The position numbers and the translations under genes are program-made. From NCBI RefSeq assembly GCF_014836535.1, contig NZ_JACSQP010000010.1:1-37517 (forward strand): a stretch of DNA of 37,517 nt, in the 5' to 3' direction. The stretch comes from Microbacterium pullorum (GTDB lineage: Bacteria; Actinomycetota; Actinomycetes; Actinomycetales; Microbacteriaceae). The notes under the pieces were generated by a model. That model was given only the letters and a program-made list of their open reading frames with translations, did no database searches and was not told where the DNA came from. Shown here in pieces: positions 16,877 to 25,460 of this stretch (position 1 is the stretch's first letter; each line of letters starts with the position of its first letter).

Positions 16877-18655
16877 TCAGCGGCAGTCCACGACCGCACC
16901 CGCGGTGACGATCGGCTCGTTCAGCATCGGGGTGTGGAGCACCGTCGGGACCACCTCGCCCGGCTGCGGTGCGATGAAGCGGAACGAGAGCGTGTTGACT
17001 TCGCCGGGGGAGAGGTTCACCTGGGCCACCACCGTCGGGAACCCGACGTCCACGGCATCCACCGCCGGCTCTGCCACGTCGTTCTTGCGCACGGCTCCGA
17101 CGAACCAGCCCGCGGGCGCGGCGACCGACACATTGGTGCCGATGTCGCCCCAGGCGGTACCCCAGAGCCCGCCGCCGGTCATGCTGAGGGGGAGGGCGGG
17201 AAAGGCATCGGCCGGGGCGCTGCTGCTCATCGTCAGTGTCACATCGACTTCGGCGCGGCCGTCGGTGCGGCAGTGGGCGGTGCCCGTGGCGATGTCGACG
17301 TGCAGGAAGCTCCCCATCTTGCCGCCGGTCGCGTCGTTGAGATAGACCGCGAAGGCGTCGTCGCCCGCGGTGCGATGACGCGCGGCAGGGCCTGCGAGTG
17401 CTGTGCCGGCGAGTACCGACTGCTCTTGCGGATCGGCGCTCCACAGCGACACCCGCCCCTCCGCCAGCGGGACCGCAAGGGCCCGCGTCCATGCCATCGC
17501 GTCGACGCCCCCCTCACTCAGTCGTTGGAAGATCGCCTGGGTCGCGGACTGCAGGAACACCGTCTGCGCCGACGGCTCGAGCGTCAGGTACGGGTCGACG
17601 AGCAGCCGCTGCACGAGATTGTCCGCCGTCAGCGACGAACCGTCCGCCAAGGCGACCGGTCCGGTGAGCGCCAGCAGCGCGCGCACGACGATCGGGTCGA
17701 TCGACAGCACGGCGTCGGGGGCGACGCCACCGCGCTCCTGCCACCAGTGGGAGGCGAGCGTCGCGGTGAGCGTGAAGTCGGTCGTCATCGACGCGTTCTG
17801 CACGAATCGGCCCACCACGTCGCCGTAGAGCGTTGTCGTTTCGGCGGGAACCTCCACGCCGGCTGCCGCGACGTGCGCGAACTCGCTCGAATCCGCCTGC
17901 TCCACCAGACTCACCCGCCCGCCGTCGGCGGTCAGCAGCGCGAACGACCCGGTGATCCCGCCTCCGCTTCGCAATTCCGCGTTGTTCTGGATGACCACGA
18001 GCACGGTGCGCGGAGCGTCGACGCCCAGGATGCCGGGCAGCACCGCCGTCGCATCCGCGAGGCCCGCTATCACCGGCTCCGTCACCGACACGGTCTCTTG
18101 CAGCTCCGCCACGCCCCGTGCCACCGGGGGCAGCACCAGCGCCGTCGCGTCGATGGCAGCGAGGGCGCCGCGGGCCGTGGTGAGCGCATCCGCGGCGCGC
18201 GCGATCGGCGGGTGCGCGGCGACCAGTGCCGACACGTCCACCAGTGCACCCTCGCCCGAGGCGGCGAGCGACGAGGCGGCATCCATCGCCGTGACCGCCT
18301 GCGACACCACGGCATCCGCGCTGTGCGCGACCGTGGCCACCGCGGCGAGGTCGGCGCCGATGAGCGGCATGGTCTCCGCCACGCCCCACAGCGGGTCGCC
18401 GACCGCCTCCGCGGCGCGCTGCGTGTCGGTCTGCAGAGCGTCGAGAGCATCGCCGAGGCCCGCCAGATCGTCCGCCTGGGCGGCCGCCGACAGTGCCGGC
18501 ACAGCGGCCGCGACCTGGCTGAGACCCAGCGCCGCAGTGACCACCCGTGTCGCGAGCCAGCCGAGCGCCACGAGCAGCAGACACAGCATGAGCACGCTGC
18601 CCCAGACCCACACGCGTACCGACCCGGCGCGGCGCGCGGGCGCGTTGGCGGTCAC
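16877..18655 (-). CDS. DUF4012 domain-containing membrane-anchored protein
   Basis: 592 residues. One transmembrane segment near the N-terminus (VWVWGSVLMLCLLLVALGWL, about 15-38), then a helical Ala-rich region and a large extracytoplasmic domain with VLVVIQNNAELRSGGGITGS, the DUF4012 signature. Function is not established; these genes often sit in envelope or exopolysaccharide contexts. GTG at 18655 lies six bases after the stop of the upstream surface-protein gene and follows GAGGA closely. The ORF continues upstream to 18805, but that part overlaps the other gene. Converges on the polymerase gene with only one base between stops. Confidence 0.85.
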   Translation of the reverse strand: MTANAPARRAGSVRVWVWGSVLMLCLLLVALGWLATRVVTAALGLSQVAAAVPALSAAAQADDLAGLGDALDALQTDTQRAAEAVGDPLWGVAETMPLIGADLAAVATVAHSADAVVSQAVTAMDAASSLAASGEGALVDVSALVAAHPPIARAADALTTARGALAAIDATALVLPPVARGVAELQETVSVTEPVIAGLADATAVLPGILGVDAPRTVLVVIQNNAELRSGGGITGSFALLTADGGRVSLVEQADSSEFAHVAAAGVEVPAETTTLYGDVVGRFVQNASMTTDFTLTATLASHWWQERGGVAPDAVLSIDPIVVRALLALTGPVALADGSSLTADNLVQRLLVDPYLTLEPSAQTVFLQSATQAIFQRLSEGGVDAMAWTRALAVPLAEGRVSLWSADPQEQSVLAGTALAGPAARHRTAGDDAFAVYLNDATGGKMGSFLHVDIATGTAHCRTDGRAEVDVTLTMSSSAPADAFPALPLSMTGGGLWGTAWGDIGTNVSVAAPAGWFVGAVRKNDVAEPAVDAVDVGFPTVVAQVNLSPGEVNTLSFRFIAPQPGEVVPTVLHTPMLNEPIVTAGAVVDCR

Positions 18656-18660
18656 GATCC

Positions 18661-19359
18661 TCAGCTTCGGCGACGACGCAGCAGCAGCAGCCCGGCCCCG
18701 CCGAGCACGATCACGCTGCCGCCGATGGCGAGGGGCAGCAGTGCCGCCACCGTGCCGCCGGTGACGGCGAGTCCTGCGGTGGCGAACCGCGGCCCGGTGA
18801 CGCACTCGGGGGTCCCCGGCGGGTACGCCAGCGGCACCGCGAGCTGCGGGTTCACCTCGAGGACTGCGGAGATCGCCCCCCGCGTCCAGGCGAAGTTGCC
18901 GTCCGTGGGCACCCAGGTGCCGTCACGGTACGCCCACCCCGGCCAGCCGGCGGCGTTGCCCTCGGCATCGACTGCCGCCCCCGGCCACAGCACGCGGCCG
19001 GACAGCCGGTTGTCGACGAGCTCGCCGAGCGTCAGCGTCGTGCTGTTCGTCCCGTCGCTGAGCGTCAGGGTCACCGTGCCGGTGGCGACCTGCGCGTCGG
19101 GATCGGTGAGCTCGACGGCATAGTCGATCCACGGCACGTCGCGTTCGCACTCGCCCACCGCGAACGACCCGGCCAGCGTCGGCTCCTCGGGCTGATCGGG
19201 CGTGTAGCCGTCATCGCCCTGGTCGGGCGCCGGCGTCGCCGCAGACGCCGCAACCGCACGGGGCGGCGACGCGGTTTCCCCCGTGGCCGCCGTCGCCGCC
19301 GACGGCATGCCGAGAACAACGAGCGTCGCTAGTGCGATCGCAGCACATGATGCACGCAT
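18661..19359 (-). CDS. secreted cell-wall-anchored protein with LAVTG sortase motif
   Basis: 232 residues. A signal peptide (MRASCAAIALATLVVLGMPS, likely cleaved near residue 25-27), an Ala/Pro/Thr-rich linker, a compact domain (about 60-180) and a C-terminal sorting signal: LAVTGG, a hydrophobic span (ALLPLAIGGSVIVLGGAGLLL) and RRRRS. LAxTG is the preferred signal of class E sortases of high-GC actinobacteria, so surface attachment is likely; no sortase gene lies in the window. ATG at 19359 is chosen over the longer ORF because it starts the signal peptide and follows GGGGAGG. Likely co-transcribed with the DUF4012 gene. Confidence 0.8.
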   Translation of the reverse strand: MRASCAAIALATLVVLGMPSAATAATGETASPPRAVAASAATPAPDQGDDGYTPDQPEEPTLAGSFAVGECERDVPWIDYAVELTDPDAQVATGTVTLTLSDGTNSTTLTLGELVDNRLSGRVLWPGAAVDAEGNAAGWPGWAYRDGTWVPTDGNFAWTRGAISAVLEVNPQLAVPLAYPPGTPECVTGPRFATAGLAVTGGTVAALLPLAIGGSVIVLGGAGLLLLRRRRS

Positions 19360-19491
19360 GTCATCACGCCTCCCCAAAGGCTGATGGCGGGCACCCCCGT
19401 GCCCATTCCCCAATGGGGCGAGGCTAGCGCACTCGGGTTGCCGCGGCAATGACGCAGTCGCGGGCGGGCGGTGAGGCGTCCACAGCGCGGC

Positions 19492-19497
19492 TAGACT
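19492..19497 (+). promoter_or_regulatory. candidate -10 box (TAGACT) for rnpB
   Basis: TAGACT lies ten bases before the first paired base of the RNase P RNA, suitable for a transcript starting near 19504. I see no good -35 element. Confidence 0.4.
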
Positions 19498-19506
19498 CGG
19501 GAACGC

Positions 19507-19869
19507 GAATGGGTCGGCCGGACGGTCGCGTAGCGGGAAACCGCGCCGAGGAACGTCCGGGCTCCACAGGGCAGGATGGTGGGTAACACCCACCCGGAGT
19601 GATCCGCGAGACAGTGCCACAGAGAGCAGACCGCCGAGACTTCGGTCTCGGTAAGGGTGAAAGGGTGGTGTAAGAGACCACCGGGGTCGTGGTGACACGA
19701 CCCGCAAGGTAAACCTCGTCCGGAGCAAGGCCAGACAGGGGATGACGACGCGGCCCGCCGAGTCCCCGGGTAGGCCGCTGGAGCGGCACGGCAACGTGTC
19801 GCCGAGAGAGATGACCGTCGACGGGGCTCAGGCCCCCGAACAGAACCCGGCGTACAGGCCGGCCCATTC
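19507..19869 (+). ncRNA. rnpB: RNase P RNA, bacterial class A
   Basis: Catalytic RNA of RNase P, which removes the 5' leader of tRNA precursors. The 5' and 3' ends pair as helix P1 (GAATGGG with CCCATTC plus the adjoining GGCC pairs). The conserved GAGGAACGTCCGGGCTCC and ACAGGGCAGGATG cores (CR-I region) occur near 19549, and the matching 3' core with AGAACCCGGCGTACAGGCC is at the end. Length of 363 bases suits the class. The convergent ppgK gene ends eight bases beyond. Confidence 0.95.
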
Positions 19870-19877
19870 GCCTCAGA

Positions 19878-20699
19878 TCAGTTGCTCGTCGCCTCGACGA
19901 GCGTGTCGGCAACGCCGGCCACGGCATCCGACCCGTCGCTCGCCAGCGCGAGGGCGGCCGCCCCGATGATGCCGGCGTTGTTGCGGTGCACCGCCGGCAC
20001 GATCGGGGTCTTGAGGTCCAGCAGCGGCAGGAACTCGTCCGCGTGCTTGGACACGCCGCCGCCCACGATGAACAGGTCGGGGCTGAAGAGGAACTCGACG
20101 TGGCTGTAATACCACTGCAGGCGGGCGGCCCACTCCGGCCAGTCCAGCTGCTCTCGCTCCATCGCCGAGTAGGCCGCGAACACCTCTGCGTCGGTCGCTT
20201 CGCCCGCCCGCTGCAGGTGACCCAGCTCGGAGTTCGGGATGAGCACGCCCTCGTGGATCATCGCCGTGCCGATGCCGGTGCCGAGCGTCGTGAGGATCGT
20301 GAGTCCCGAGACGCCCCGGGCCGCGCCGTAGCGCAACTCGGCGACGCCGGCGACGTCGGCATCGTTGGCGAAGTGGATGTCGCGCCCGAGGCCGTCTTCG
20401 AAGAACTTCTCCGCCTCGAAGTCGATCCACGTGTCGGCGACGTTCGCGGCGGACAGGGTGCGCCCGTGCTTGACGATCGCGGGGAAGGCGACCCCCAGCG
20501 GCACGGCCGCATCGGTCACACCGAGGGTGTCGAGCACGACGTGCACGGCCGCCAGCACGTCCGCAGGCTCCGCGCCCTTCGGGGTCGCCACCTTCACACG
20601 GTCGCTGAGGAGGGACCCGGTCTCGAGGTCCACCACGGCCCCCTTGATGCCGGTTCCGCCGATGTCCACTCCGACTGCTCGGGTCGCGTTGGTCGTCAT
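19878..20699 (-). CDS. ppgK: polyphosphate glucokinase
   Basis: 273 residues; ROK-family kinase that phosphorylates glucose with polyphosphate (and usually ATP) to glucose-6-phosphate. Evidence: phosphate-binding [16 protein letters not shown] (9-24), the sugar-binding FANDADVAG and ELGHL elements, the second phosphate motif [12 protein letters not shown] and the PpgK-type C-terminus [19 protein letters not shown]. The ROK zinc-cluster Cys motif is absent, as in PpgK. ATG at 20699; the 71 bp to the divergent small gene at 20771 must hold both promoters. It stands alone with rnpB converging on it. Confidence 0.93.
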   Translation of the reverse strand: MTTNATRAVGVDIGGTGIKGAVVDLETGSLLSDRVKVATPKGAEPADVLAAVHVVLDTLGVTDAAVPLGVAFPAIVKHGRTLSAANVADTWIDFEAEKFFEDGLGRDIHFANDADVAGVAELRYGAARGVSGLTILTTLGTGIGTAMIHEGVLIPNSELGHLQRAGEATDAEVFAAYSAMEREQLDWPEWAARLQWYYSHVEFLFSPDLFIVGGGVSKHADEFLPLLDLKTPIVPAVHRNNAGIIGAAALALASDGSDAVAGVADTLVEATSN

Positions 20700-20770
20700 G
20701 GTTCCAGCCTATCCAGCCGGCGGACCGGCCTCGTAGGATCGGCCGTGCAAACCCGATCGAGGAGTGGATC

Positions 20771-21001
20771 ATGACGAGCGACGCCGAGAAGTACTGGTAC
20801 AACCTCACAACCGGCAAGGTGGAGCGCGGTTTCGAATCGCCCGCGATCGATCGCGCCGGTCCGTTCGACACCGAGGAGGATGCCGCACGCGCTCCGCAGC
20901 TGCTCGCGGAGCGTTCGCGTGCGTGGGCCGAGGAGGAGTCCCGTGAAGACTCGTGGGGGACGGGCTCCCGAGGGACCGGAACGGAGGCCACCGACCAGTA
21001 G
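20771..21001 (+). CDS. small SPOR-domain-like protein
   Basis: 76 residues, acidic. EKYWYNLTTGKVERG with FDTEEDAARAPQ is a compact module that annotators of Microbacteriaceae label SPOR-like, although a full peptidoglycan-binding SPOR domain is longer. The C-terminus (SREDSWGTGSRG) is low-complexity. ATG follows CGAGGAGTGG at good spacing. It lies 35 bp upstream of glnA2 and may be co-transcribed. No export signal, so cytoplasmic unless carried by a partner. Confidence 0.65.
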   Translation: MTSDAEKYWYNLTTGKVERGFESPAIDRAGPFDTEEDAARAPQLLAERSRAWAEEESREDSWGTGSRGTGTEATDQ

Positions 21002-21036
21002 GCTGGCCCGAGGCGACACCCGCCGGAGGGGATGCG

Positions 21037-22374
21037 ATGGACAAGCAGCGTGACTTCGTACTGCGCACGATCGAGGAGCGCGGCGTCAAATTCGTCCGCC
21101 TGTGGTTCACCGATGTCATCGGAACCCTGAAGTCGGTCGCGATCGCACCCGCTGAGGTGGAAGGGGCCTTCACCGAGGGCCTCGGCTTCGACGGTTCCGC
21201 CATCGAGGGGCTCACCCGCTCCTACGAGTCGGACCTGCTCGCCCACCCCGACCCGTCGACGTTCCAGATCCTGCCGTGGCGCGGCGAGATCGACCCGACG
21301 GCGCGCATGTTCTGCGACATCACGACGCCCGACGGCCAGCCGGCGGTGGCCGACCCGCGGCACGTGCTCAAGCGCACGCTCGCGAAGGCCGCCGACGCGG
21401 GATTCACGTTCTACACGCATCCCGAGATCGAGTTCTACCTGCTGAAGTCGTCGGCCTACGGCCCCGAAGGGCCGGAGCCGGTGGACTCCGCCGGCTACTT
21501 CGACAACGTCCCCGGCGGCACGGCGCACGACTTCCGTCGCCGCTCGGTGCGCATGCTGGAAGACCTCGGCATCTCGGTCGAGTACAGCCACCACGAGGGC
21601 GGCCCCGGCCAGAACGAGATCGATCTGCGGTACGCCGACGCGCTCGCGACCGCCGACAACATCATGACCTTCCGCACGGTGGTCAAAGAAGTGGCCATCG
21701 AGCAGGGCGTCTACGCCACGTTCATGCCCAAGCCCCTCAGCGGCAAGCCCGGCTCCGGCATGCACACCCACATGTCACTGTTCGAGGGTGACATGAATGC
21801 GTTCTACGAAGAGGGCGCGCAGTACCAGCTCTCCCGCACGGGACGTCAGTTCATCGCGGGGCTGCTCCACCACGCACCCGAGATCACGGCGGTCACCAAC
21901 CAGTTCGTGAACTCGTACAAGCGGCTGTGGGGCGGTGACGAGGCCCCCAGCTTCATCTGCTGGGGTCACAACAACCGGTCCGCCCTCGTGCGGGTGCCGA
22001 TGTACAAGCCGCACAAGGGACAGTCCTCGCGCGTCGAGTACCGCGGCCTCGACTCGGCCGCGAACCCGTACCTCGCCTACGCCCTCATGCTGGCCGCCGG
22101 CCTCAAGGGGATCGAGGAGGGCTACGAATTGCCTCCCGAGGCCGAGGACAACGTGTGGTCGCTCACCGACGCCGAGCGACGGGCCCTCGGCTACTCGCCG
22201 CTGCCGGCGAGCCTCGACCGGGCGCTGGAGCGCATGGAGGAGTCGGAGCTGGTGGCCGAGACCCTCGGCGAGCAGGTGTTCAACTACGTGCTCCTCAACA
22301 AGCGTCGCGAATGGCAGGAGTACCGCTCTCAGGTCACGCCGTTCGAGCTGAAGAGCAACCTGGAGATGCTCTAA
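21037..22374 (+). CDS. glnA2: glutamine synthetase type I, GlnA2-like
   Basis: 445 residues; makes glutamine from glutamate, ammonia and ATP. Family motifs are clear: GFDGSAIEGL, HPEIEFYLL, the catalytic HHEGGPGQNEIDL, the ATP-binding KPLSGKPGSGMHTHMS and NRSALVRVPMY. EGYELPPE aligns with the NLYDLPPEE segment that carries the adenylylated Tyr in enterobacterial GS, so a Tyr is retained at that place. Length and its position next to glnE match GlnA2 of mycobacteria. ATG at 21037 is chosen after GGAGGGGATGCG; the in-frame ORF upstream overlaps the small SPOR-like gene. Confidence 0.93.
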   Translation: MDKQRDFVLRTIEERGVKFVRLWFTDVIGTLKSVAIAPAEVEGAFTEGLGFDGSAIEGLTRSYESDLLAHPDPSTFQILPWRGEIDPTARMFCDITTPDGQPAVADPRHVLKRTLAKAADAGFTFYTHPEIEFYLLKSSAYGPEGPEPVDSAGYFDNVPGGTAHDFRRRSVRMLEDLGISVEYSHHEGGPGQNEIDLRYADALATADNIMTFRTVVKEVAIEQGVYATFMPKPLSGKPGSGMHTHMSLFEGDMNAFYEEGAQYQLSRTGRQFIAGLLHHAPEITAVTNQFVNSYKRLWGGDEAPSFICWGHNNRSALVRVPMYKPHKGQSSRVEYRGLDSAANPYLAYALMLAAGLKGIEEGYELPPEAEDNVWSLTDAERRALGYSPLPASLDRALERMEESELVAETLGEQVFNYVLLNKRREWQEYRSQVTPFELKSNLEML

Positions 22375-22383
22375 CCCCCGCGC

Positions 22384-25383
22384 ATGGCCATGAACGAACG
22401 CTCGACCGCGCTGACCGACCTGGCGCGCCGGGGTTTCACGCGACTGGCCGACGCAGATGCACTGTTCGCCGAGCTCGAGGAGTGTCTCGGCATCGACCGG
22501 GCGATGCTCGTGGCGCACGCAGAGGCTGCGGCCGACCCGAACGGGGCGCTCGACGCCTTCGCACGTATCGCGCGACGCGACACGGCGCCCGTGCGCGCCC
22601 TGTTCCAGCGACCTGGCTCCGCCCGTGCGGCGTGGGCGCTATTGGGCGCCTCGACGGGGTTCGGTGAGTTCTTCCTGCGCCACCCCGCTGAGCTCGAGCA
22701 CCTCCCGGCCGGACCCGGCACGCTCCCGACCGCCGACGAGCTGCGGGCGAGCCTGCTGCACTCGGTGGGGGCCGACGACGGCTTCGCCGCGCAGGGTGAC
22801 GATGCGGCATGGGTGTCGCTGCGGGTGCGGTACCGGCGCATGCTCGCCCGCATCGCGGTGTTCGACCTGCTGAGCCCAGACCCCGAAGAGGTACTGGCCG
22901 CGGTCGCCGCGGCGCTGGCGGATGCCGCCGGTGCGGCCCTGGAGGCCTCGCTCTGCGTGGCGCGCACCCGCGTGAGCGGACCCACGGGCCCCGGGCTGTT
23001 CACGCGGGAGCACGTCGCAGCGACACAGCTCGCGATCATCGGCATGGGCAAAGCCGGCGCCCGCGAACTCAACTACGTCAGCGACGTCGATGTGATCTTC
23101 GTCGGCGGCGGCGACGAAGGACTGCTCGCCGAATTCGGCGAGAACCGCGCCCTCGACATCGCCACACGGCTGGCCGTCCTCACGATGCGCGGCATCTCGA
23201 GCGTCGAGATCGAGCCACCGCTGTGGGAGGTCGATGCGAACCTGCGCCCCGAGGGCACGCAGGGAGCCCTCGTGCGCACCCTCGACTCGCACCTGGCCTA
23301 CTACGACCGGTGGGCCAAGAGCTGGGAGTTCCAGGCCCTCTTGAAGGCCCGCCCTCTCGCCGGCGACCCCGATCTCGGGGCCCGCTACGTCGCCGCGGTG
23401 CAGCCGAAGATCTGGACGAGCGCGGCGCGGGAGAACTTCGTCGACAGCGTCCAGCGCATGCGCGAGCGGGTCACCGAGCACATTCCCGCAGAAGACGTCC
23501 CGTACCAGCTGAAGCTCGGGCCCGGGGGCATCCGGGACATCGAATTCACCGTGCAGCTGCTGCAGCTGGTGCACGGCCTCGCCGACGAGGCCATCCGGCA
23601 GCGCGGCACACTGGACGCGCTCGAGGCCCTCGTGGCCGAGGGGTACATCGCGCGCGCCGACGCCGCCGTGTTCGCCCGCGACTACCGCGTCCTGCGCGTG
23701 CTGGAGCACCGGCTGCAGCTGCGCGGCCTCAGCCGCACCCACCTCATGCCCCGCACCCCGGAGGGCCTGCGGGAGCTCGCCCGCGCCTCGCACCTCGCCG
23801 ACACCGGCGAGGGCGTGTGGAAACTGTGGGAGTCGGTCAAGCGCGAGGTGCGCGAGATCCACGTGCGCCTCTTCTACAAGCCGCTGCTCTCGGCGGTGGC
23901 CGCGCTGCCCGCCGAGGAGCAGACGCTGTCGATGGCGCAGGCGCACGACCGGCTCGCCGCGATCGGCTTCCAGGATCCCGCGGGGGCGCTGCGCCACATC
24001 GGGGCTCTCACCAGCGGGCTGAGCCGCAAGGCGTCGATCCAGCGTCACCTCATGCCGGTGATGCTGCGGTGGTTCGCCGATGGGGTCGACCCCGACTACG
24101 GGCTGCTGGCGTTCCGGCGCATCAGTGAGCGGCTGGGGGACACGCCCTGGTTCCTGCGCATGCTGCGCGACTCGTCCGGTGCCGCCGAACGGCTCACCCG
24201 CGTGCTGTCCGGATCGCGCTACGTCGGCGAGCTGATGGAGTGGATACCCGAGTCCGTGGCCTGGCTGGATTCGGGCGAGCAGCTTCGTCCGCGGGCCGGC
24301 GTCGTGCTCGAGGAGGAGGCCAGGGCCATCCAGTCGCGGCACGCGACGATCGAGGACGCCATGCGGGCCGTGCGGGCTCTGCGCCGCCGGGAACTGCTGC
24401 GGCTGGCGATGGCATCCATGCTCGAAGACCTCACCATCGAACAGATCGCCCACGCCCTCACGACGGTCACCGAGGTCACGATCCAGGCGACGCTGCGCGC
24501 CGTGCGGCGGGAAGTCGTCCCGCCCGAAGACGCCGATCTCGATTTCTCGGTGATCGCGATGGGCAGGTTCGGGGGAGCGGAGCTCGGATTCGGGTCCGAC
24601 GCCGACGTGCTGTACGTCTACCGTGCGAACGGCGTCGACCCGCAGCGCGCGCACGAGCTCGCCCTCAAGCTCGTGGCCGGCCTGCGGGCACACTCCGAGG
24701 ACAACCGCGTGCCGCTGGACCTCGATGCCGATCTGCGTCCCGAAGGCCGCAACGGACCGCTCGTGCGGTCGCTCGAGGCGTACGAGGAGTACTACCGCCG
24801 CTGGTCGGTGTCGTGGGAGGCGCAGGCGCTGCTGCGCGCCCGCGGCGTCGCCGGCAGCGTCAAGCTCATCGAGGCGTTCACGAAGGTGGCCGACCAGGTG
24901 CGGTACCCGCAGTCGGCAGACCCTCAGGCGGTGCGCGAGATCAAGCGCATCAAGGCGCGCGTCGAGAACGAGCGGCTGCCGCAGGGTGCCGATCGCTCCC
25001 GGCATCTGAAGCTCGGACCGGGGTCGCTCAGCGATGTGGAATGGCTCGTGCAGTTGCTGCAGTTCGAGCACGCGCACGCGGTGCCGGGGCTGCGGACCAC
25101 CTCGACGATGGCCGCGCTGCAGGCCGCGGTCGAGGCCGGGCTCGTCACGGATGCCGCGGCCGAGCGGCTCGCGGAGGCGTGGCGACTGTCGAGCCGGCTG
25201 CGTTCGGCGAACACGCTGCTGTCCGGCCAGACGAGCGACATCCTGCCCACCGACCGGCGGCGCCTGGACGGCATCGGGCGGCTGCTGGAGTACCCGCCGC
25301 GGTCGGCCACCCGCGTCGAGGAGGACTACCTCGGCACCGCCCGCCGCGCCCGGCGCGTGTTCGAAGCGCTCTTCTACGGCTGA
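22384..25383 (+). CDS. glnE: bifunctional glutamine synthetase adenylyltransferase/deadenylylase
   Basis: 999 residues, full length. Adds AMP to, or removes it from, glutamine synthetase in response to nitrogen status. Two nucleotidyltransferase halves are visible: the N-terminal one with IIGMGKAGARELNYVSDVDV (about 218-238) and the C-terminal one with AMGRFGGAELGFGSDADVL (about 725-745), each followed by an ERxxA-type helical region with RDIEFTVQLLQ and SDVEWLVQLLQ. ATG at 22384 is nine bases after the glnA2 stop, so the two genes form an operon. Its usual main target in actinobacteria is GlnA1, whose 3' remnant lies at 27567. Confidence 0.96.
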   Translation: MAMNERSTALTDLARRGFTRLADADALFAELEECLGIDRAMLVAHAEAAADPNGALDAFARIARRDTAPVRALFQRPGSARAAWALLGASTGFGEFFLRHPAELEHLPAGPGTLPTADELRASLLHSVGADDGFAAQGDDAAWVSLRVRYRRMLARIAVFDLLSPDPEEVLAAVAAALADAAGAALEASLCVARTRVSGPTGPGLFTREHVAATQLAIIGMGKAGARELNYVSDVDVIFVGGGDEGLLAEFGENRALDIATRLAVLTMRGISSVEIEPPLWEVDANLRPEGTQGALVRTLDSHLAYYDRWAKSWEFQALLKARPLAGDPDLGARYVAAVQPKIWTSAARENFVDSVQRMRERVTEHIPAEDVPYQLKLGPGGIRDIEFTVQLLQLVHGLADEAIRQRGTLDALEALVAEGYIARADAAVFARDYRVLRVLEHRLQLRGLSRTHLMPRTPEGLRELARASHLADTGEGVWKLWESVKREVREIHVRLFYKPLLSAVAALPAEEQTLSMAQAHDRLAAIGFQDPAGALRHIGALTSGLSRKASIQRHLMPVMLRWFADGVDPDYGLLAFRRISERLGDTPWFLRMLRDSSGAAERLTRVLSGSRYVGELMEWIPESVAWLDSGEQLRPRAGVVLEEEARAIQSRHATIEDAMRAVRALRRRELLRLAMASMLEDLTIEQIAHALTTVTEVTIQATLRAVRREVVPPEDADLDFSVIAMGRFGGAELGFGSDADVLYVYRANGVDPQRAHELALKLVAGLRAHSEDNRVPLDLDADLRPEGRNGPLVRSLEAYEEYYRRWSVSWEAQALLRARGVAGSVKLIEAFTKVADQVRYPQSADPQAVREIKRIKARVENERLPQGADRSRHLKLGPGSLSDVEWLVQLLQFEHAHAVPGLRTTSTMAALQAAVEAGLVTDAAAERLAEAWRLSSRLRSANTLLSGQTSDILPTDRRRLDGIGRLLEYPPRSATRVEEDYLGTARRARRVFEALFYG

Positions 25384-25406
25384 CGCGGGCGGTGGACACC
25401 ATCCAC

Positions 25407-25454
25407 ATATCGATGCCAATCGATATTGACACGCATCGATACGCGGAGTAGACA
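25407..25454 (+). promoter_or_regulatory. strong promoter overlapped by ATCGAT palindromes, ArsR-type operator candidate
   Basis: A perfect inverted repeat ATATCGAT-GCCA-ATCGATAT covers 25407-25426 and runs into a consensus -35 TTGACA (25426-25431). A -10 TAGACA follows after exactly 17 bases (25449-25454). A third ATCGAT lies at 25435-25440, inside the spacer. A repressor bound here would block RNA polymerase. Short AT-containing palindromes on the -35 are typical for ArsR/SmtB sensors. The start codon at 25461 is six bases past the -10, so the mRNA is probably leaderless. Confidence 0.75.
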
Positions 25455-25460
25455 GATCCC

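Noticed and set aside
16103..19123. 1006-residue plus-strand open frame
   Set aside because: Overlaps the polymerase in another frame and runs antisense to the DUF4012 and surface-protein genes; Arg/Ser/His-rich shadow translation typical of high-GC DNA.
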